Source: Nocardioides sp. (lineage in GTDB: Bacteria > Actinomycetota > Actinomycetes > Propionibacteriales > Nocardioidaceae). Taken from it: a stretch of 64,000 nucleotides of DNA. Both the position numbers and the translations under genes were made by a program. The stretch covers positions 1-64,000 of the forward strand of contig JACJWV010000003.1 in the NCBI GenBank assembly GCA_020636915.1, in the 5' to 3' direction. Below are positions 59,842 through 64,000 of the stretch, in pieces. Position 1 is the stretch's first letter; each line of letters starts with the position of its first letter. Under the pieces are notes generated by a model. That model searched no databases and was not told the DNA's origin. It worked only from the letters and a program-made list of their open reading frames with translations.

Positions 59842-60147
59842 TCAGGCGTCCTCGGGGCGCCAGCCCCGCAGCCCGTCCGTGCACGAGACGGCGTCGTAGC
59901 CGACGGCCCGGAGCCACGCCGCCTCCTCCCGGCTCCGGTCCCCCGTCGCGCAGACCAGGTGGACCCGCACCCCACGTGGCACCTCCCACAGGCGCTGCCG
60001 CAGCTGGGTGCTCGGCAGCGACCGCGCACCGGCGAGGTGGCCAGCGGCGTACTCGACCGGCTCACGCACGTCGATGACGACCTCGCCGGCCTCCAGCGCG
60101 CGACGGGTCTCGGCGAGGGTCACTTCGACCACGGGTCGGGCGGACAC
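59842..60147 (-). CDS. Single-domain rhodanese
   Basis: A 101-residue rhodanese: EVVIDVREPVEYAAGHLAGARSLPSTQL and the active loop VHLVCATGDRSREEA with Cys at the expected site. It begins with GTG 2 bp after the CstB-like gene and closes the sulfur cluster, likely handling sulfane sulfur produced by that dioxygenase. Confidence 0.87.
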   Translation of the reverse strand: MSARPVVEVTLAETRRALEAGEVVIDVREPVEYAAGHLAGARSLPSTQLRQRLWEVPRGVRVHLVCATGDRSREEAAWLRAVGYDAVSCTDGLRGWRPEDA

Positions 60148-60149
60148 CG

Positions 60150-61541
60150 TCAGACCTCGACCGGGGTGCGGGTGGCCTCCCAGGCGCTGAAGCCGCCGAG
60201 GATGTCCGACACGTCCGTGAAACCCTGGCTGCGCAGGTAGCTCGCGCCGACACTCGAACGCCAGCCGCCCGCGCAGTAGAGCACGAGCGCTCCGTCCCGC
60301 GGGACCTCGTCGAGCCGGCGACGCAGCTCGGCCATCGGGATGTGCAGCGACCCCGGAAGCGAGCCGGCCTCGAGCTCGCCGAGGTTGCGCAGGTCCAGGA
60401 CCGTGACCTCCGTGCCGTCGGCGAAGGCGGCCTCCAGCTGGACCGGTGTCACGCGGCTGGCCTGGGCGAGGTGCTCGGGGACCTCGGCCAGCACCGCGTC
60501 GACCTCGGGGACGTAACCGAGGACGTGGTCGAAGCCGATCCGGGCGAGCCGGACGACGACCTCGCTCTCGTGGCCGTCGGGAGCCAGGACGACGACCTCC
60601 TGGTGCGGGTCGAGGACCATGCCCGCGGTCTCGGCGAACCGGCCGTCCAGCGGCACGTTGATCGCGCCGCGCAGGTGTCCGGCCGCGAACTCGGGCGCCT
60701 CCCGCGCATCGAGGAGGGCCGCGCCGCCCTCCGCCGCTGCGAGCGCCTCGTGCAGCGAGAGGGGCTCGGCCGGCCGGCCGTCGTACGTCGCCCGCTCCTT
60801 GCGGTTGAGGATGGCGTCGAAGACGAAGTACTCGGGCGCGGAGGGCTGCCCGGCGGTCACCAGCTCGAGGAAGCGGTCCTCCGACATCGGCTGGCAGGCG
60901 TAGTTGAACCGCCGCTGCTCACCGATGGTCGACTGGGTCTCGGTCGAGAGGTTCTTGCCGCAGGCCGAGCCTGCGCCGTGGGCTGGGAACACCCGGACGG
61001 CGTCGTCGAGGCCCATCAGCTTGTGCTGGACGGAGTCGTAGAGCATCCGCCCGAGCTCGTCGGCCGTGACGCCGATCGACGCGAGAAGGTCGGGACGGCC
61101 GACGTCGCCGATGAACAGGGCGTCTCCGGTCAGCACGCCGTAGGGCACCTCGTCGGAGGCACGCTCGTAGACGAGGACGCTGATCGACTCGGGCGTGTGA
61201 CCGGGGGTGTGCATGATCTCCAGCACGACGCCGTCCGGCCCGCCCAGCTCGATGCGCTCACCGTCCTCGAGGTGGCGTACGTCGTACTCGGCCTGGGCCG
61301 CGGTGCCGTACCCGATCCAGGCCCCGGTGGCCTCGGCCATCTCCAGGTGGCCGGCCAGGAAGTCGGCGTGGAAGTGGGTGTTGATGACCCCGACGATCGT
61401 CAGGCCGCGGGCCTCGGCGTCCTCGAGGAAGTCGGCGACGTCACGTCGGGGGTCGACGACGACGGCCCGGCCGGAGGTCTCGTCCCCGATCAGGTAGGTG
61501 GCCTGCGACAGGCAGTCCAGGTAGTGCTGGGCGAAGTACAC
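60150..61541 (-). CDS. CstB-like persulfide dioxygenase-rhodanese fusion
   Basis: The 463-residue three-part protein. The N-terminal 250 residues are an MBL-fold persulfide dioxygenase: THFHADFLAG, HTPGHTPESIS, LTGDALFIGDVGRPDLL. Next comes a rhodanese fold without the catalytic Cys (VVVLAPDGHESEVVV), then a complete rhodanese with Cys in VLYCAGGWRSSVGAS. The same layout (dioxygenase, pseudo-rhodanese, rhodanese) is known for CstB of Staphylococcus, which oxidises persulfides to thiosulfate. It begins with GTG after AAGGAGAC. It lies next to TauE and rhodanese genes. Confidence 0.9.
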   Translation of the reverse strand: MYFAQHYLDCLSQATYLIGDETSGRAVVVDPRRDVADFLEDAEARGLTIVGVINTHFHADFLAGHLEMAEATGAWIGYGTAAQAEYDVRHLEDGERIELGGPDGVVLEIMHTPGHTPESISVLVYERASDEVPYGVLTGDALFIGDVGRPDLLASIGVTADELGRMLYDSVQHKLMGLDDAVRVFPAHGAGSACGKNLSTETQSTIGEQRRFNYACQPMSEDRFLELVTAGQPSAPEYFVFDAILNRKERATYDGRPAEPLSLHEALAAAEGGAALLDAREAPEFAAGHLRGAINVPLDGRFAETAGMVLDPHQEVVVLAPDGHESEVVVRLARIGFDHVLGYVPEVDAVLAEVPEHLAQASRVTPVQLEAAFADGTEVTVLDLRNLGELEAGSLPGSLHIPMAELRRRLDEVPRDGALVLYCAGGWRSSVGASYLRSQGFTDVSDILGGFSAWEATRTPVEV

Positions 61542-61582
61542 GGTGTCTCCTTGGGTGGACTTTCAGGTCGGTCGAGGGTGGG

Positions 61583-62452
61583 TCAGGACGAACGGGGTGC
61601 CACCGCGGCGACGGGATCGCGCAGGTCGTGGACGCTGTGCCAGACGGTGTATGCAGCGACGAGGAGGAGGAGCACGGCGAAGGCGCGCCGCAGTCGTGCG
61701 GCCGGGAGGCGGTCGGCGACCCGACGCCCGAGCACCGCGCCGAGCATGGCGGCGACGGCGAACGGCACGATCACCGACCAGTCGAACTGCGCGGTGGCCC
61801 CACGTGCGATCAGCGAGGTCGCCGAGTTGATGGCGACGACGACCAGCGACGTCCCGACGGCCATCGGCATCGGCAGGCCCAGGACCAGGACCAGCGCGGG
61901 GACGATGACGAACCCGCCACCGACCCCGAAGAACCCGGTCAGGAAGCCGACGCCGAGGCCGGCGCCGACCACGAGCGGCCAGCGTCCGCAGCGCGAGCAC
62001 TGGGCGACCACACGGTCCTGGTCGACGCGAGCCGTGTGCTCCGAGGGCGGGGCGCCGACGGTGACCGGGACCGGTGCGGACGCCGGGCGCGTGGCGGCGA
62101 CCGGTCGGAGCATCGCGACCGCAGCGGCGGTCATCAGCAGTGAGAACCCGAGCAGGAGCACGCTCCCGTCGACGGCGTGGCTCAGGTGCGATCCCAGCCA
62201 GGCGGCCGGGATCCCGGCGGCACCGAAGAACAGCCCGGTCCGCCAGGCCACCGTCCCCGAACGGACGTGGCTCGCCGCGCCGGTGACGGCGGCGGCGCCG
62301 ACGATCACCAGGCTGCTGGTGGTGGCCTGCGCGGCCGACTGCCCGGCGATGAACACCAGCGCCGGGACGGTCAGGATCGCGCCACCCCCGCCCAGGCCAC
62401 CGAGCACCAGCCCGATCGCCAGCCCGAGGACCGCCAGCCACAGCACGCTCAT
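61583..62452 (-). CDS. TauE/SafE-family sulfite/anion exporter
   Basis: A 289-residue membrane protein with eight hydrophobic segments in two repeats. Each repeat starts with a Gly-rich turn: GLVLGGLGGGGAILTVPALVF and FLTGFFGVGGGFVIVPALVLV. A cytoplasmic loop has CSRC. TauE-type proteins export sulfite or related anions. The ATG overlaps the rhodanese stop by 1 base (TGATG). Together with the CstB-like protein it should clear oxidised sulfur. Confidence 0.88.
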   Translation of the reverse strand: MSVLWLAVLGLAIGLVLGGLGGGGAILTVPALVFIAGQSAAQATTSSLVIVGAAAVTGAASHVRSGTVAWRTGLFFGAAGIPAAWLGSHLSHAVDGSVLLLGFSLLMTAAAVAMLRPVAATRPASAPVPVTVGAPPSEHTARVDQDRVVAQCSRCGRWPLVVGAGLGVGFLTGFFGVGGGFVIVPALVLVLGLPMPMAVGTSLVVVAINSATSLIARGATAQFDWSVIVPFAVAAMLGAVLGRRVADRLPAARLRRAFAVLLLLVAAYTVWHSVHDLRDPVAAVAPRSS

Positions 62453-62796
62453 CAGCGGACGCCGGCTCCCTCGCGGGTCAGCGCCAGGCCGGCCGACGCC
62501 CAGGCAAGCACCCCGCCGGCGAGGTTGACCACGTCGCGGCGGCCGGTGGACTGCAGCAGCTGGACGGCGACCGCCGACCGGCGCCCGGACCGGCACACGA
62601 CCACGACCGGCCGGCCCTCCGGCACCGAGGCGGCCTGCAGGCGCGCCAGGGGCACCAGCTCGGAACCCTCGATGTGGGCCTCCGCCCACTCGAACGGCTC
62701 GCGCACGTCCAGGACGAAGGCACCCCCGGCGATCAGCCGCTGGGCCTCGAGGGCGTCGACGTCGCGGACCGGGGACGCGGGGTGGTGGTCAGGCAT
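62452..62796 (-). CDS. Single-domain rhodanese
   Basis: A 114-residue rhodanese: AFVLDVREPFEWAEAHIEGSELVPL and the active loop VVVVCRSGRRSAVAV (Cys followed by SGRRS, the type that binds persulfide well). It is coupled to the TauE gene (TGATG overlap) and preceded by the GntR gene. Confidence 0.88.
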   Translation of the reverse strand: MPDHHPASPVRDVDALEAQRLIAGGAFVLDVREPFEWAEAHIEGSELVPLARLQAASVPEGRPVVVVCRSGRRSAVAVQLLQSTGRRDVVNLAGGVLAWASAGLALTREGAGVR

Positions 62797-62837
62797 GTGG
62801 GTGCTCCTTGCTGGGGCTCGAAGGATCGATCTGGGGC

Positions 62838-63614
62838 TCAGGGACGCAGCGGACCGCCGCCGGTCACGGTCATGCGGTCGGGATCGGCCAGGTCGGTGGC
62901 GAAGGCGAACCGGTCACCCCGGAAGAGGGTCTGGCGCCACTCGACCGGCCGCCCGCGCAGCTCGCCGACCCGCTCGACGTACAAGGCGGCGGTGCCCGGC
63001 TCGAGCCCGAGCAACCGTTGCTCGGCCGGCGTGGGAACCACGGCCCGGACCTGTTCGCGCCCACCGGTCAACCGGATGCCGCAGCATCGGTCCAGCTGGG
63101 CGTAGACCGAGGTGTGGGTGAAGTCGGCCTCGAGCAGCGGGGCGGCCAGCTGGGCCGGGATCCAGACCCGGTCGATCGCGAGGGGTTCACCGTCACTCAG
63201 GCGCAGCCGCTCGAGGTAGACGAGCGGGGTGGACTCCTCCAGGCCGAGCCGGGCAGCGACGACTCCGTCGGCACGCGCCTCGAGCACCCGCACCACACTG
63301 CTCGGGACGTGCCCGGTCTGCTCGACGGAGGAGAACAGCGAGTACAGGGTCCCCTGCGCCTGGCTGATCTCCCGGGAGGCGACGCGGGTGGGTCGACCGC
63401 GACCGCCCTCGAGCAGTCCGCCGGCTCGCAGCGCCCGCAGCGCCTCGCGCACCGTGTGGCGGCTGACGTCGTACTCGGCGACGAGGTGGTGCTCGCCGGG
63501 GAAGTCGACGCCGTCGAACTCGCCGCGCTTGATCCGGCGGCTGATGTCCGCCTGGAGCTGCGCCCAGAGGGGCATCGGGGCGGTTCGGTCGATCGGTCCG
63601 CGCGCTGCTGCCAT
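62838..63614 (-). CDS. GntR-family regulator, HutC/UTRA type
   Basis: The 258-residue regulator has an N-terminal winged helix (MPLWAQLQADISRRIKRGEFDGVDFPGEHHLVAEYDVSRHTVREALRALRAGGLLEGGRGRPTRVA) and a C-terminal UTRA domain (LVYLERLRLSDGEPLAIDRVWIP). It heads the sulfur cluster in the same direction, 41 bp upstream of the rhodanese gene, and probably controls it. Its own promoter contains a GTAC-rich palindrome. Confidence 0.9.
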   Translation of the reverse strand: MAAARGPIDRTAPMPLWAQLQADISRRIKRGEFDGVDFPGEHHLVAEYDVSRHTVREALRALRAGGLLEGGRGRPTRVASREISQAQGTLYSLFSSVEQTGHVPSSVVRVLEARADGVVAARLGLEESTPLVYLERLRLSDGEPLAIDRVWIPAQLAAPLLEADFTHTSVYAQLDRCCGIRLTGGREQVRAVVPTPAEQRLLGLEPGTAALYVERVGELRGRPVEWRQTLFRGDRFAFATDLADPDRMTVTGGGPLRP

Positions 63615-63642
63615 CGAAGCCTCCTCCACGTTGGTTGGCCTA

Positions 63643-63670
63643 ATGTACGTACATCCGTACTTCCGGTCAA
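63643..63670 (-). promoter_or_regulatory. Promoter and operator of the GntR-sulfur cluster
   Basis: On the minus strand TTGACC (63670-63665), a 17-bp spacer and TACATT form a strong promoter. The palindrome ATGTACGTACAT (63643-63654) covers the -10, and another GTAC lies at 63657-63660. The GntR protein encoded just downstream is the likely ligand of this site. Confidence 0.72.
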
Positions 63671-63746
63671 GTCGCGGCCGCGGAGCTCGCCGGCCCCGCG
63701 TCCAATCGGCCCCGCCGGAGGGCCGGTCCTCACTAGGCTGCGGATC

Positions 63747-64000
63747 GTGTGCGACACCTTCGTGGTCCGGACCGACGCGGGGATGGTGCTCGCCAAGAAC
63801 TCCGACCGGGACCCCAACGAAGCGCAGCTGTGGGAGTGGACGCCCGCGGGCGACCACCCGGCGGGCGCGAGCGCGCGGACGACGTACGTCGAGGTCCCCC
63901 AGGTCGCCCGCACCCACGCGACGGTCGTGTCCCGGCCCTGGTGGATGTGGGGCGCAGAGATGGGCGCCAACGAGCACGGCGTCGCCATCGGCAACGAGGC
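63747..64000 (+). CDS. C69-type dipeptidase, N-terminal part
   Basis: The first 84 codons are present; the gene continues past the right edge. The protein begins VCDTFVVRTDAGMVLAKNSDRDPNEAQ, with Cys at position 2, the N-terminal nucleophile of C69 (PepD-like) peptidases after Met removal. NSDRDPNE and GANEHGVAIGNEA are family phrases. It starts with GTG at 63747; TAGGCT 7 bp upstream indicates a leaderless message. Confidence 0.8.
   Translation, partial: MCDTFVVRTDAGMVLAKNSDRDPNEAQLWEWTPAGDHPAGASARTTYVEVPQVARTHATVVSRPWWMWGAEMGANEHGVAIGNE

Overview
The window is high-GC DNA with tightly packed, often 4-bp-overlapping genes, many GTG starts and F420-linked families (LLM flavoenzymes, a Ddn-like protein). 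This fits an actinobacterium, most likely a Nocardioides-type member of the Propionibacteriales. The assignment is inferred from gene content and base composition, not from a database search. Transcription runs mainly on the minus strand up to about 35.8 kb and mostly on the plus strand from 36 to 44.9 kb, with alternating blocks after that.

Layout. 0-8.6 kb: the start of a secreted coiled-coil protein, a PAP2 membrane enzyme, a thiamine ABC transporter (thiBPQ) behind a TPP riboswitch, an ECF41 sigma factor with its carboxymuconolactone-decarboxylase partner and a matching promoter, an esterase and a GNAT protein. 8.7-18.5 kb: lipid- or steroid-type oxidoreductases (SDR, DapB-like dehydrogenase, LLM, old-yellow-enzyme family) and a SnoaL protein. 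Three promoters here carry KstR-like boxes. A methyltransferase, RNase H and small membrane proteins are interspersed. 19-21.9 kb: ApbE with a tiny Ser/Gly-rich secreted partner, and a GT87-type membrane protein.

21.98-35.81 kb is the centrepiece: ten genes on the minus strand that look like one operon. They encode 8-oxoguanine deaminase, two fold-type II PLP enzymes, SsnA, an LLM flavoenzyme, an aspartate-carbamoyltransferase-like protein, YgeW, an FAD subunit, an XdhD-like molybdoenzyme and a dihydropyrimidinase. YgeW, SsnA, XdhD and HyuA are hallmarks of the urate/purine-degradation cluster known from E. coli and gut anaerobes. Here the set is rearranged, lacks YgfK and YgeY, and gains an LLM enzyme, a second transcarbamylase and an 8-oxoguanine deaminase. 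A plausible reading is oxidation and deamination of a purine, ring opening by amidohydrolases, phosphorolytic removal of two carbamoyl groups, then PLP-dependent breakdown of the remaining amino acid. This is inference.

36.1-44.9 kb: two small exported proteins, an NAD-dependent formate dehydrogenase (fdsG-B-A-D), then hemerythrin, TetR, SRPBCC and Ddn-like genes in one operon. 45-50.1 kb: a SARP regulator with an 11-bp-periodic repeat upstream, a membrane-anchored hydrolase, a repetitive secreted protein and a PhzF protein. 50.4-55.3 kb: SnoaL, quinone oxidoreductase, rhodanese, YceI and MMPL genes, with a pair of palindromic operators around one promoter. 56.4-58.0 kb: a frameshifted IS481-type element beside the remnant of a related copy, inserted 3 bp from a tRNA-Thr. 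58.4-63.7 kb: LysR and SnoaL genes, then a sulfur (persulfide) cluster of rhodaneses, a CstB-like dioxygenase, TauE and a GntR regulator. The window ends in a C69-type dipeptidase.

At least a dozen genes show TANNNT followed 6-7 bp later by the start codon, so leaderless transcription is probably common. Large intergenic palindromes, including one dispersed repeat family, are a second recurring theme.
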